Shown: positions 17,076 through 25,462, counted from the first letter of the stretch. The stretch: DNA of 49,483 bases from Thermobifida cellulosilytica TB100 (GCF_001517975.1 NZ_KQ950184.1:25120-74602), one strand, 5' to 3'. Notes: generated by a model not told the origin, from the letters alone. Numbers and translations are program-made.

Positions 17076-17543
17076 GTGCGTATCTACATCGGATCTGACC
17101 ACGCCGGCTACGAACTCAAGCAGCACCTCGTCTCCTGGCTGCGGCAGCAGGGGCACGAGGTGGTCGACGCCGGCCCGGCCGTCTACGACGCGGCCGACGA
17201 CTACCCGCCGTTCGTGCTGCGCGCCGCCGAAGGGGTGGCCAAGGACCCCGAGGCGCTCGGCATCGTGCTCGGCGGCTCCGGAAACGGCGAGCAGATCGCC
17301 GCGAACAAGGTCAAGGGTGTGCGTTCGGCGCTGGTCTGGAGCACCGAGACGGCCAGGCTCGCCCGGGAGCACAACAACGCCAACGTGATCAGCATCGGTG
17401 CGCGGATGCACTCGCTGGAGGAGGCCACCGGCTTCGTCGAGGTCTTCCTGAACACGCCGTACAGCGGTGAGGAACGCCACAGCCGACGGATCCGGATGCT
17501 GTCCGACTACGAGACCACCGGGCAGCTCCCGCCGCTTCCCTAG
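17076..17543 (+). CDS. rpiB: ribose-5-phosphate isomerase B
   Basis: Interconverts ribose 5-phosphate and ribulose 5-phosphate in the pentose phosphate pathway; 155 aa. The N-terminal GSDHAGYELK holds the phosphate/sugar-binding Asp8 and His9. The active-site loop LGGSGNGEQIAANKV is the mycobacterial version: it lacks the catalytic Cys of the E. coli type and has Glu72, which corresponds to the catalytic Glu75 of M. tuberculosis RpiB. EHNNANVISIGARM completes the family signature. Start GTG is fixed by the conserved RIYIGSDHAG beginning and by the promoter hexamer 6 nt upstream. No strong terminator is obvious in the 275 bp after it. Confidence 0.95.
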   Translation: MRIYIGSDHAGYELKQHLVSWLRQQGHEVVDAGPAVYDAADDYPPFVLRAAEGVAKDPEALGIVLGGSGNGEQIAANKVKGVRSALVWSTETARLAREHNNANVISIGARMHSLEEATGFVEVFLNTPYSGEERHSRRIRMLSDYETTGQLPPLP

Positions 17544-17789
17544 CAGGACACGACCGGAACCGGCCGGCGCCGGGGAGCCGGGCGGGGCGTCCGCAGCGCT
17601 GCCGTGGTGCGGACAGGGCCCCTCTCCCGTCTCCCCGGAGCGGCCGGGCCGTGCTCCGCGCGCGGGGGAGCGCTCCGAAACAAGGGGACACGGCCGGGCC
17701 GCACCGCGCCCGTTCCCGAACGGACGGGGACGGCACTCGGCGCGCTACCCCGGACGGTACCCCGCCGCGGCCCGCCCGGACAGTCTCCC

Positions 17790-17810
17790 GGTGGGGACAG
17801 AGTCCTCACC
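17790..17810 (-). terminator. hairpin after the Eis-like acetyltransferase gene
   Basis: Nine-pair stem with one G-U (17790-17798 with 17802-17810) and a 3-nt loop, 8 nt beyond the minus-strand stop codon. Confidence 0.55.
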
Positions 17811-17818
17811 CCGCGGGC

Positions 17819-19078
17819 TCAGAAGATCCTCGAGCAGTGCGGCGCCGCCGGCACGGCCAGCGCCGCGGACAGCTCCAGGACCGCCCTCGGACGCGACTGG
17901 CGCACCAGGCCCGCGGCCGCGTACCCGGTCAGCGGCTCGCCGCCCAGGTACGCCGAGCTCAGCACCTCCACGTCGAGGGAGAGGTCGGGGCTCCGGTCGG
18001 TGCGCTCGCAGTGCGCCGAGCCGCCCTCCGCGCGCAGCCGCCAGCGTCCCCGGTTCCACGGGCACACCGCGTCGGCCACCTCGACCACCACGTCCACCGG
18101 CGCCGCGTAGCGGCGCTCCGCCAGGGCCCGCGGCAGGTCCACCAGCCGCCCCCACAGCCCGGTGTTCGGGGTCCACCGCGCCCGGTGCCGGTCCGCCAGC
18201 AGGTACAGCAGGGGGTCGTCGGCGGGCCGCAGCCCGGCCGTGACCCGCCCCACCAGGTCGCGGTTGAGCAGGAACTCCCACAGCCGCACCAGCGCCGTCG
18301 GCCGGACGGCGAACAGCTCCACCACGTCGAGGACGCCGTCGGCGTTGCCGAAGTCGTCGAAGCCCTGCCTGGTCCGGTACAGCGCGTACCCCACCGGCTC
18401 GGCGCCGTCCTCCACCAGGACGCACCTGGGCGGGTTGAACCCGTCCCGCTGCTCCCCGACGGGGTCGAGCAGCCGGTCCCACCACCACCCGGTGCGGCGG
18501 AACTCGCCGGTGCGACCGCCCAGGGCGGCCTCGTGGACCCGGGCCATCTCCGCCCGGACCTCGTCGGGGGCGGCCAGGCGGGTCCGCAGGGCGGGATCGC
18601 GCGGGGCGTCCGCGCGCAGCGCCCCCTCGCCGCGGTGCACGGTGACGGTGCCCAGCAGCGACCCCAGGCCGTAGCCGAACCGCCCGTAGATGCCGCCCTC
18701 GGAGGCGAAGAGCAGGGACACCGCCTCCTCGCCGCGTTCGTGGACGTCGCGCAACTGGCGGCGCATCAGCGCGGTGAGCACGCCCCGGCGGCGGTGCGTG
18801 GGCAGCACGCCGACCGCGGAGACGCCCGCGACCGGGCGGATCCCCCCGGGCAGTGCGGACTCGAAGGAGAACAGCAGCGTGGTGCCGACGATCCGGTCGC
18901 CGTCGAAGGCGGCGAGCGTGCGCTCCAGGTCGACGACGGTGCGCAGCGACTCGACGCGTCCCTCGGCGGGCAGCAGCAGCGCCTCGCAGAAGGTCTGGCA
19001 GAATTCGGGGAACTCGGCCTCGGTCACGGGACGGACCGGCCACGGAGCGTCCGGAGCCGACTGGTGTGATGCGGGCAT
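17819..19078 (-). CDS. Eis-like GNAT N-acetyltransferase
   Basis: A 419-aa acetyl-CoA-dependent transferase of the Eis/enhanced-intracellular-survival group: an N-terminal GNAT domain, a second divergent GNAT domain and a C-terminal sterol-carrier-like domain. The acetyl-CoA loop is GVLPTHRRRGVLTALM, followed by EGGIYGRFGYG with the conserved Tyr that acts as acid. The protein ends in a Phe whose free carboxylate is the general base in Eis enzymes (here RIF at the C-terminus). Eis proteins acetylate amines, including aminoglycosides in mycobacteria; the substrate here is unknown. The ATG at 19078 is favoured because an upstream start at 19150 adds only unconserved polar residues. Confidence 0.88.
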   Translation of the reverse strand: MPASHQSAPDAPWPVRPVTEAEFPEFCQTFCEALLLPAEGRVESLRTVVDLERTLAAFDGDRIVGTTLLFSFESALPGGIRPVAGVSAVGVLPTHRRRGVLTALMRRQLRDVHERGEEAVSLLFASEGGIYGRFGYGLGSLLGTVTVHRGEGALRADAPRDPALRTRLAAPDEVRAEMARVHEAALGGRTGEFRRTGWWWDRLLDPVGEQRDGFNPPRCVLVEDGAEPVGYALYRTRQGFDDFGNADGVLDVVELFAVRPTALVRLWEFLLNRDLVGRVTAGLRPADDPLLYLLADRHRARWTPNTGLWGRLVDLPRALAERRYAAPVDVVVEVADAVCPWNRGRWRLRAEGGSAHCERTDRSPDLSLDVEVLSSAYLGGEPLTGYAAAGLVRQSRPRAVLELSAALAVPAAPHCSRIF

Positions 19079-19270
19079 GGCATCCTGCCTACCCGCCCGC
19101 CGAGGCAGCGCGCCACCAGTTTTTCTGTCCGAATCCCCGCGCCCGGTCACTGGTGGGGGGCGAGTGCACTGTTGTTACGGAAAGTGACCAAAGAAGCGTG
19201 CTGGGCGGGACACGCGGAAAACATGAGAGATTTTTCGCTTTCTTTCGGCTGAGAAGGCCCGACCGTATCG

Positions 19271-19300
19271 CTGACGGACGGGCTTGGAGAGGTCCATACT
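19271..19300 (+). promoter_or_regulatory. promoter before the SpoIIE-type phosphatase unit
   Basis: CTGACG (19271-19276) as -35, an 18-nt spacer, and CATACT (19295-19300) as -10. It ends 5 nt before the ATG of the 44-codon leader ORF. The upstream interval 19079-19270 is unusually AT-rich for this window and holds no other gene that I can support. Confidence 0.5.
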
Positions 19301-19305
19301 GAACC

Positions 19306-19440
19306 ATGGGCTGTTCTGTGCGTTTCCCCGTGTGTACGCTGGGCGGATATCGGTTGGCCCGTTATGGGAAGTCTCGTCGTGAGTGGACGCGGGGCAGCGT
19401 GCTTGGGCAGGTTTCGCGCGCTACAGTTCGGCAACGATGA
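19306..19440 (+). CDS. possible 44-aa leader ORF coupled to the phosphatase gene
   Basis: An ATG 5 nt after a good -10 hexamer opens a 45-codon frame whose TGA overlaps the phosphatase ATG as ATGA. The peptide is basic (many Arg) with Cys3 and Cys10 and no known motif. Codon use is poor for this genome, with TGT, TAT, TCT and CGT codons, so it may be a leader that is translated mainly to deliver ribosomes to the phosphatase start. It might also be coincidental. There is a competing TACAGT hexamer at 19422-19427 that could start a separate, almost leaderless phosphatase mRNA. Confidence 0.35.
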   Translation: MGCSVRFPVCTLGGYRLARYGKSRREWTRGSVLGQVSRATVRQR

Positions 19441-20543
19441 GCACTTCTCCACCCGCCCGCTTCCTCCGCTCCGTCCACGCGTTGACAGAGCGTGTTCTGG
19501 CGTTCCTCCGACGCAAAGTGCTCTTCCGCTACCGCCTCGTCCTCATCGTCTTGGTCCTGCTCGCCGTCGGGATCGGCGTCGGCGCGGTGTGGGGTCCGGA
19601 GGGCTGGTTCCCGCCCAGCGCGGTCATCCTCACCGTCCTGGCCGGCGGCCTGCTGCTCAAACGCCGCAGCCTGGCCTTCCTGCTCGCCGTCGTGGCCGTG
19701 GTCCTCGCCTTCACCGCCGTCGCGCTGGACCTCAGCCAGGTGGGGCCGGGCCTGGCCGTCACCATCGGTGTCACCGCGGTCGTGGCCTACCTCCTGTCAG
19801 GGGTGCGCGAGCGGCTCGGGGTCCACGGACTCGACGGCGAGAAGATGCTCCTGGAGCTGCGCGACCGCATCAAGGCCCAGGGGCGGCTGCCGGACCTGCC
19901 CGAGGGGTGGCACACCGCCAAGGTGCTGCGGCAGGCGGGAGGATCCTCCTTCGGGGGCGACTTCGTGGTCTCCCTGCTCCGCGACGACCGGCTCGACATC
20001 GCGGTGGTCGACGTCTCGGGCAAGGGAGTCGACGCGGGCACCCGCGCGCTGCTGCTCTCCGGGGCCTTCGGCGCGCTGATCGGCGCGGTGCCGCGCGGCG
20101 AGTTCCTGGAGCACTGCAACGACTACCTCATCCGCACCGCCAGCGGCGAGGGGTTCGTCACCGCGGTGCACCTGAGCGTCGACCTCTCCACGGGCGAGTA
20201 CCTGCTCACCTCGGCGGGGCACCCGCCCGCCGTGCAGTTCGACCACACCACCGGGGCGTGGAGCACCACCGAGGCCAAGGGGGTCGTGCTCGGGGTCATC
20301 CCGTCGATGAACTACACGCCGGTGCACGGTCGGCTGCGGCCGGGCGACGCCATCATGCTCTACACCGACGGCCTCGTCGAGACCCCCGGGGAGGACCTCG
20401 ACGCGGGGGTGGACCGGCTGCTCGGCGCCGCCGAGAGCCTGGTGGCCGTGGGTTTCGGCCCCGGCACCGACCGGCTGGTCGACACGCTGAGCAAGGACAA
20501 GAACGACGACCGCGCCCTCGTGGTGCTCTGGCGGACCCGCTGA
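19437..20543 (+). CDS. membrane PP2C phosphatase, SpoIIE/RsbU type
   Basis: A 368-aa serine phosphatase. Residues about 29-122 form four to five hydrophobic helices, and the rest is a cytoplasmic SpoIIE domain. Metal-binding and catalytic motifs are GGSSFGGDFVV with the first Asp, AVVDVSGKGVDAG, LTSAGHPPAVQF, MLYTDGLVETPG and the final NDDRALVVLW with the last Asp pair. Such enzymes dephosphorylate anti-sigma-factor antagonists in partner-switch systems. No antagonist or anti-sigma gene is adjacent, so its target is elsewhere. The ATG at 19437 is preferred over the longer frame from 19383 because of the ATGA overlap and the hydrophobic start. Confidence 0.9.
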   Translation: MSTSPPARFLRSVHALTERVLAFLRRKVLFRYRLVLIVLVLLAVGIGVGAVWGPEGWFPPSAVILTVLAGGLLLKRRSLAFLLAVVAVVLAFTAVALDLSQVGPGLAVTIGVTAVVAYLLSGVRERLGVHGLDGEKMLLELRDRIKAQGRLPDLPEGWHTAKVLRQAGGSSFGGDFVVSLLRDDRLDIAVVDVSGKGVDAGTRALLLSGAFGALIGAVPRGEFLEHCNDYLIRTASGEGFVTAVHLSVDLSTGEYLLTSAGHPPAVQFDHTTGAWSTTEAKGVVLGVIPSMNYTPVHGRLRPGDAIMLYTDGLVETPGEDLDAGVDRLLGAAESLVAVGFGPGTDRLVDTLSKDKNDDRALVVLWRTR

Positions 20544-20590
20544 ACACCTCCGCCGCCACGCGGCGTACGGTTTTCTGGGAACACGGCCGT

Positions 20591-20609
20591 GTCCGCCGCG
20601 TCGGCGGAC
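20591..20609 (+). terminator. hairpin after the phosphatase gene
   Basis: Perfect 8-bp stem (20591-20598 with 20602-20609) and a 3-nt loop, 47 nt after the stop codon. The rest of 20544-20819 is GC-rich with several weaker hairpins; I do not see an M-box. Confidence 0.5.
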
Positions 20610-20819
20610 CAGCGCCGGGAAGACTTCTCCTGGGGTCCGCGCCCGCTGCCGCGGGGACCCTCCGCAGTCCCGGCGAGGTCGCCGTGCCCGCCCGCGTGCG
20701 CCCGACGGCGACGACACCGTCCCGGTCGCTGCGTCACGGTCCACGCCCGCGCTGACCGCAGGGAGGAGGTGCGGTGTCCCCGGCCCGTGCGGGACGGCAG
20801 GGGCCACACCGCGATTCAG

Positions 20820-22163
20820 ATGACCGACGCTGAGAAGCCGGTCGAGTTGGCCGACCTGCTCGACACCAACGACCTGGTCGGGATGCGGCTGTGGCTGGCC
20901 GAGCATCCGCCCTACGAGATCGCCGACGCGCTGGCCCGCCTCCCCCCGGAACGCGCCATCGTCCCCTTCCGGCTCCTGGACAAGGACCGCGAGCTGGAGG
21001 TCTTCGAGGAGCTCGACCCCGGCCAGCAGCAGGCGATCCTCGTGGGGCTGCGCGACTCGGCCTTCCGGGAGCTGCTGGAGAAGATGGAGCCCGACGACCG
21101 GGCCCGCCTCATCGGGGAGGCTCCGGCCAAGATCGCCGCGCGGGCGCTGGCCGGACTGAGCCCGGCCGAACGCCGCATGACCGCGGCGCTGCTGGGCTAC
21201 CCGGAGAACTCTGTCGGCCGGTTCATGACCCCCGACACGGTGGTCCTCCACCGCGACCTCACGGTCGCCCGGGCCCTGGAGGTGGTGCGGGCCAAGGGCG
21301 CCGAGGCCGAGACCGTCTACGTGCTGCCCGTCGTCGACCACGGGCGCCGCCTCTCCGGCCTGGTGCAGTTGAGCGACCTGGTCACCAGCTCCCCCGACAC
21401 CCTGCTCAAGGACCTGGTGGACGTGTTCACGCCCCGCACCTACGCCACCGACCCGGCCGAGGACGCCGCCCGCCTCATGCAGGAGGCCAACCTCGTCGCG
21501 CTGCCCGTGGTCGACTCCGAGGAGCGCTTCGTGGGCCTGCTCACCTTCGACGACGCCCTGGAGCTGATCGAGGCGGCCGACTCCGAGGACATCGCCCGCC
21601 AGTCCGGTTCCCAGCCGGTCCACGGGCACTACGCCGCGGTCGGCGTGCTGCGCCTGGCCCGCGCCCGCGCGGCCTGGCTGCTGCTGCTCATCATCGCCTC
21701 CACGCTGACCGTCAACGTGATGCAGGGCTTCGAGGCGACCCTGGAGCAGGTGACCGCGCTGGCCCTGTTCGTCCCGATGCTCACCGGCACCGGCGGCAAC
21801 GTCGGCTCGCAGTCGGCCACCGCCGTGGTGCGCGCCCTGGCCGTGGGCGAGGTGCGGCTGCGCGACCTGCACCGGGTCGTCTGGAAGGAGGGACGGGTCG
21901 GCCTGCTGCTGGGAGCCATGCTCGCGGCGATCGCGCTCGTCATCGGCTCGCTGCTGGTGGGCACCGGGATCGCGGCCGCGGTGGCGCTGTCGGTGGTGGC
22001 CATCTGCGTCTGGGCGGCGGTCATCGGCAGCACCATGCCGCTGCTGGCCCGCCGGGTCGGGGTCGACCCCGCCGTGGTGTCCGCGCCGCTGGTCTCGACC
22101 CTTGTCGACGCCACCGGCCTGCTCATCTACTTCTCCGTCGCGCGCGCCGTCCTGGGAGTGTGA
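20820..22163 (+). CDS. mgtE: magnesium transporter MgtE
   Basis: Mg2+ channel/transporter, 447 aa. An N-terminal MgtE superhelical domain (about residues 1-135) is followed by two CBS domains (about 140-260; GRFMTPDTVVL and DVFTPRTYATDP start each) and a five-helix membrane domain. The signature of the ion pore, PMLTGTGGNVGSQSAT, is intact. MgtE is gated by Mg2+ bound in the N and CBS domains. The ATG at 20820 gives a usual N-terminus but has a weak RBS; an in-frame GTG at 20769, placed directly after GGGAGGAG, would add 17 residues and cannot be excluded. Confidence 0.93.
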   Translation: MTDAEKPVELADLLDTNDLVGMRLWLAEHPPYEIADALARLPPERAIVPFRLLDKDRELEVFEELDPGQQQAILVGLRDSAFRELLEKMEPDDRARLIGEAPAKIAARALAGLSPAERRMTAALLGYPENSVGRFMTPDTVVLHRDLTVARALEVVRAKGAEAETVYVLPVVDHGRRLSGLVQLSDLVTSSPDTLLKDLVDVFTPRTYATDPAEDAARLMQEANLVALPVVDSEERFVGLLTFDDALELIEAADSEDIARQSGSQPVHGHYAAVGVLRLARARAAWLLLLIIASTLTVNVMQGFEATLEQVTALALFVPMLTGTGGNVGSQSATAVVRALAVGEVRLRDLHRVVWKEGRVGLLLGAMLAAIALVIGSLLVGTGIAAAVALSVVAICVWAAVIGSTMPLLARRVGVDPAVVSAPLVSTLVDATGLLIYFSVARAVLGV

Positions 22164-22214
22164 GACGCGCGGCGCGCATGACCCCGGCCGGTGCGGGCAG
22201 AGGGAGGGCGCGGT

Positions 22215-22233
22215 GCGGGGCAGCGGGCCCCGC
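22215..22233 (+). terminator. hairpin after mgtE
   Basis: Perfect 7-bp stem with a 5-nt loop, between mgtE and the next small gene. Confidence 0.5.
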
Positions 22234-22255
22234 GCTCCTCCGGAAGGGATCGACC

Positions 22256-22453
22256 ATGGGCATGAAGGACACCTTCGACAAGGCCAAGAAGCTCGCCGGA
22301 CAGCACAGCGACAAGGCGGAGCAGGGCATCGACAAGGCGGCCGAGCACGCCAAGCAGCGGACCGGCGGCAAGTACGACGAGCACATCGACAAGGCCGGCG
22401 GGAGCGCCGGCGAGTACGTCAGGAAGCAGGGCGAGCAGGACCGGGAGCGCTGA
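22256..22453 (+). CDS. MT0933-like antitoxin family protein
   Basis: A 65-aa highly polar, Lys/Asp/Glu-rich helical protein. The MGMKDTFDKAKKLAGQHSDK start and the later repeated pattern GIDKAAEHA, GGKYDEHIDKA match the MT0933-like antitoxin family (mycobacterial Rv0909 is the model, as I recall). GGAAGGGA lies 7 nt before the ATG. No toxin gene, such as an Rv0910-like START-domain protein, is next to it, so it is an orphan in this window; a role as a stress protein similar to CsbD is an alternative. It is separated from mgtE by a hairpin and convergent with the ABC transporter gene. Confidence 0.8.
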   Translation: MGMKDTFDKAKKLAGQHSDKAEQGIDKAAEHAKQRTGGKYDEHIDKAGGSAGEYVRKQGEQDRER

Positions 22454-22460
22454 GCGGACG

Positions 22461-22480
22461 CGCCCCGGGCGCCCGGGGCG
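22461..22480. terminator. shared terminator between antitoxin-like and ABC genes
   Basis: Perfect 20-nt palindrome made of CGCCCCGGGC and its complement, between convergent stop codons 42 bp apart. Confidence 0.6.
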
Positions 22481-22495
22481 GAGGCGGCCCGAAGG

Positions 22496-24379
22496 TCAGG
22501 TCGCCGCGCCGCGCCGCGGCCGCTCCTGGGCGGCGAACTGGGTCCGGTACAGGGCGGTGTACAGACCGCCGCGCGCCAGCAGCTCCTCGTGGGTGCCGCG
22601 CTCCAGGATGCGGCCGTCCTCCAGCACCAGGATCAGGTCGGCCTCGCGCACCGTGGCCAGCCGGTGGGCGATGACCAGCGAGGTCCGCCCTCGCAGCGCC
22701 TCGGACAGGGCCTGCTGCACCGCCGCCTCCGACTCGGAGTCCAGGTGGGCGGTGGCCTCGTCCAGCACCACGACCGAGGGGGCCTTCAGCAGCAGCCGGG
22801 CGATGGCCAGCCGCTGCTTCTCCCCGCCCGACAGGCGGTAGCCGCGGTCGCCGACCATCGTGTCCAGCCCGTTGGGCAGCGCCTCCAGCAGCGGCCCCAG
22901 TTGCGCGGCGCGCATCGCCGCGACGAGCTCCTCGTCGGTGGCGTCCGGGCGGGCGTAGCGCAGGTTCGCCCCGATGGTGTCGTGGAACAACTGGGTGTCC
23001 TGGGTGACCACCCCGACCGCGTCCCGCAGCGACTGGCCGCGCACCCGGCGCAGGTCCACCCCGCCGACGCGGACCGTGCCCTCGGTGGGGTCGTACAGCC
23101 GCGCCACCAGGTGGGTCAGGGTCGTCTTGCCCGCTCCGGACGGGCCGACCAGGGCCACCAACTGGCCGGGGTGCACGGTGAACGAGATGTCGCTGAGCAC
23201 CTGGGAGTCCTCGGCGTGCTCCGGCTGCGGCACCAGCTCCAGGGAGGCCAGTGACGCCTCGGGGCCCGGGTAGCGGAAGGAGACCCGGTCGAACTCCACG
23301 GACAGGCCGCCCCGGGGCAGGTCCACCGGGTGCTCGGGCTCGGCCACCGACGGCTCCAGGTCCATGACCTCGAAGACGCGCTCGAAGCTGACCAGGGCCG
23401 TCATGACGTCCACCTGGACGTTGGACAGCGCGGTGACCGGGCCGTACAGCCGGGTCAGCAGGGTCGCCAGCGCCACCAGGGAGCCCAGGTCGATCGCGCC
23501 TTGCAGTACCAGGTTGCCGCCCGCGCCGTAGACCATCGCGGTGGCCAGCGCGGTGATCAGCCCGAGCATGGAGTAGAGCAGGCCGCCGTAGATGCTCTGG
23601 GTGACCCCGATGTCGCGGACCCGCCCGGCCCGCGAGGCGAACTCCGCGCTCTCCTCCTCGGGGCGGCCGTACAGCTTGACCAGCATGGCGCCGCCCACGT
23701 TGAAGCGTTCGGTCATCAGCGAGCTCATCTCCGCGTTGAGGTCCATGCTCTCGCGGTGCACCCGGGCCAGGCGGCGGCCCAGGTACTTGGCGGGCACGAG
23801 GAACAGCGGGATCACCGCCAGGGCGGCCAGGGTGATCTGCCACGACAGGGCGAACATCGTGCTGAGCACCGCCGCCACGCTGACCGCGTTGGCGACCAGC
23901 GATTGCAGCACCGACGTGACGGCCTTCTGCGCGCCCACCACGTCGGTGTTGAGCCTGCTGATCAGCGACCCGGTCTGGGTGCGGGTGAAGAACGCCAGCG
24001 GCATGCGCTGCACGTGCGTGAACGCCCGGGTGCGCAGCAGGTAGATGACCCCCTCGCCGATGCTCGCCGACAGCCACCGCCCGGTCAGGTTGAGGCCCGT
24101 CTCCAGCAGCGCCAGCACGGCGACGGCCACCGCCAGCCAGGTCACCAGGGAGGCGTCGGCGCCGCCGATCCCGCGGTCGATGATCGCCTTGAGCAGCAGC
24201 GGGTTGGCCACGACGATGCCGGAGCCGGCCGACGTGGTGAGCACGAACAGCAGGATGCGCCGCCAGTGCGGGCGGGCGTAGCCGAGGATCCGCCGCGGGG
24301 TGTCCGGACGGATGGCCGCCTTCCTGGCCGAACCGTCGTTGACCAGGGTCCGGATGGTGCGCGGTCCACCCATCATCAT
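22496..24379 (-). CDS. ABC exporter half-transporter (membrane plus ATPase)
   Basis: A 627-aa ATP-driven exporter subunit with an N-terminal six-helix membrane domain (about residues 40-330) and a C-terminal nucleotide-binding domain. Walker A is GPSGAGKTT at 412-420, the signature is LSGGEKQ, Walker B with the catalytic Glu is VVVLDEAT (Asp540, Glu541), and the H-loop is IAHRL. It should work as a homodimer since no second subunit is adjacent. The substrate could be a lipid or drug. A start beginning MMMGG offers several ATG choices; the first is annotated. The nucleotidyltransferase gene lies 90 bp upstream on the same strand. Confidence 0.93.
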   Translation of the reverse strand: MMMGGPRTIRTLVNDGSARKAAIRPDTPRRILGYARPHWRRILLFVLTTSAGSGIVVANPLLLKAIIDRGIGGADASLVTWLAVAVAVLALLETGLNLTGRWLSASIGEGVIYLLRTRAFTHVQRMPLAFFTRTQTGSLISRLNTDVVGAQKAVTSVLQSLVANAVSVAAVLSTMFALSWQITLAALAVIPLFLVPAKYLGRRLARVHRESMDLNAEMSSLMTERFNVGGAMLVKLYGRPEEESAEFASRAGRVRDIGVTQSIYGGLLYSMLGLITALATAMVYGAGGNLVLQGAIDLGSLVALATLLTRLYGPVTALSNVQVDVMTALVSFERVFEVMDLEPSVAEPEHPVDLPRGGLSVEFDRVSFRYPGPEASLASLELVPQPEHAEDSQVLSDISFTVHPGQLVALVGPSGAGKTTLTHLVARLYDPTEGTVRVGGVDLRRVRGQSLRDAVGVVTQDTQLFHDTIGANLRYARPDATDEELVAAMRAAQLGPLLEALPNGLDTMVGDRGYRLSGGEKQRLAIARLLLKAPSVVVLDEATAHLDSESEAAVQQALSEALRGRTSLVIAHRLATVREADLILVLEDGRILERGTHEELLARGGLYTALYRTQFAAQERPRRGAAT

Positions 24380-24469
24380 CGCTGTGCCACCCTTCGTGCG
24401 GCGGAGGCGGGCCGACCGCGGTCCTGCCGCGACCGGCCGACCTTCCGGTCTTCGTCCCGTCCCGCGGGG

Positions 24470-24973
24470 CTACAGGGAGCGGGCAAGCTGTCCCAGGGTC
24501 GCCGTGGTGGAGCGGCCCAGGGTCAGCGGCAGCTCCCAGGCCTGCGCACCCAGTTGCGCGGCGCCCTGCCGCTTGGCCTCGGCGTAGGGGTCGCCCTCGG
24601 TGTAGGCCAGCGCCGCGGGGCGCAGCGGGGAGAGCAGCTCGGCGTAGTGCTGCCAACTGACGGCGCTGGGCGGCCCGGAGATGATGAACACCCCGTCCAC
24701 GCAGGCCAGGGCGGCGAGGACCTCGGCCCGCTCCTCGGCGGGGTTGACCGGCCGTTCCGGCCCCTTCCAGGCGCGGACCCGTTCGTCCGACTCCACGCCG
24801 ACGACGAGGGGGAAGCCCCGGGCGCGCACGCTCCTGAGGTAGCGGACGTGCCCCACGTGCAGGATGTCGAAAGCCCCGGTGACGACCGCCGGGCGCTCCG
24901 TGCTGGCCGGCCGGGAGACCCAGTCCAGCGTCAGCGAGGGCGCGGCCTCCCGCGTCGGATCGGTTCCCGTCAT
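24470..24973 (-). CDS. cytidylyltransferase-like nucleotidyltransferase
   Basis: A 167-aa protein of the HxGH nucleotidyltransferase superfamily. The motif [15 protein letters not shown] is the nucleotide-binding signature that gives a CDP- or ADP-linked product in glycerol-phosphate and heptose-phosphate cytidylyl/adenylyltransferases. After it come [11 protein letters not shown] and [15 protein letters not shown], as in the RfaE C-terminal/TagD-like group. The usual second motif (RTEGISTT) appears changed to [11 protein letters not shown] near the C-terminus. The substrate is not predictable. Start ATG at 24973 is preferred; the frame continues upstream to 25207 without family similarity. 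A minus-strand TATCGT hexamer (25063-25068) could be its -10. Confidence 0.82.
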   Translation of the reverse strand: MTGTDPTREAAPSLTLDWVSRPASTERPAVVTGAFDILHVGHVRYLRSVRARGFPLVVGVESDERVRAWKGPERPVNPAEERAEVLAALACVDGVFIISGPPSAVSWQHYAELLSPLRPAALAYTEGDPYAEAKRQGAAQLGAQAWELPLTLGRSTTATLGQLARSL

Positions 24974-25340
24974 CTTCCACCCATCGAGAAGCCCTGGCGC
25001 ACGACCGCGCGCCGAGGGGCGCCCGAGAACTCCGGTCGGGCGCTGTGTGCGGTTCTGACCTGACGATACCCCCGCCCCGCCGTGCGCCGCCCGCGCGGTC
25101 GGCCCGGCGGCGGGCCGCGTGCCCGGGAGGAGCGGGCGGTGCCGGGCGGGGGAGCCGGACCGTCCCGCGAAGAGGTCTGACCCGTCAAAAAGTGACGTAG
25201 AACACACCGATAGCGGTGGGGTGGTGCCGTGACGGACAGGAGGGGATGGGGCGGGGCGAACCGGTCGAAACAGGGGGCGGCGGAGTCGGTGGGCCCGGAC
25301 CGCTCCGGGGCCGCCGCGGGTGTCACCGGCTGGGCAAGCC
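24974..25340. other. gene-free interval upstream of the nucleotidyltransferase gene
   Basis: About 370 bp with no gene I can support. It holds a candidate minus-strand -10 (TATCGT, 25063-25068) and an AT-richer spot around 25180-25215 with the small inverted repeat CGTCA-AAAAG-TGACG, which could be a protein-binding site. A 47-codon frame (25229-25372) runs into the tRNA-Gly terminator and is not called. Confidence 0.5.
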
Positions 25341-25382
25341 GAAGGCCAGGCCGGGCGGAAGACCGCCTCTGACCTGGCCTTT
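25341..25382 (-). terminator. terminator of tRNA-Gly
   Basis: Nested hairpin: outer stem AAGGCCAGG (25342-25350) with CCTGGCCTT (25373-25381), inner stem GGCGG-AAGA-CCGCC. It starts 10 nt beyond the 3' end of tRNA-Gly on the minus strand. Confidence 0.7.
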
Positions 25383-25391
25383 CGACAGCAG

Positions 25392-25462
25392 AGCGGGTGA
25401 CGGGAATCGAACCCGCACGGCCAGCTTGGAAGGCTGGAGTTCTACCATTGAACTACACCCGC
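25392..25462 (-). tRNA. tRNA-Gly (UCC)
   Basis: A 71-nt cloverleaf on the minus strand. The acceptor stem is GCGGGTG/CACCCGC with U as discriminator base; the anticodon loop CTTCCAA gives anticodon UCC; the T-loop is GGTTCGATTCC. The 3' CCA is not encoded. It is divergent from tRNA-Pro and has its own hairpin terminator. Confidence 0.97.

Noticed and set aside
19223-19252. 9-codon ORF starting ATGAGAGAT in the AT-rich stretch before the phosphatase gene
   Set aside because: Too short, no RBS and located upstream of the best promoter.
20544-20819. Possible M-box magnesium riboswitch before mgtE
   Set aside because: Several GC hairpins exist, but the conserved M-box core sequences are not visible.
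25229-25372. 47-codon GTG frame upstream of the tRNA-Gly terminator
   Set aside because: It overlaps the terminator stem, has no good RBS, and the product has no recognisable feature.
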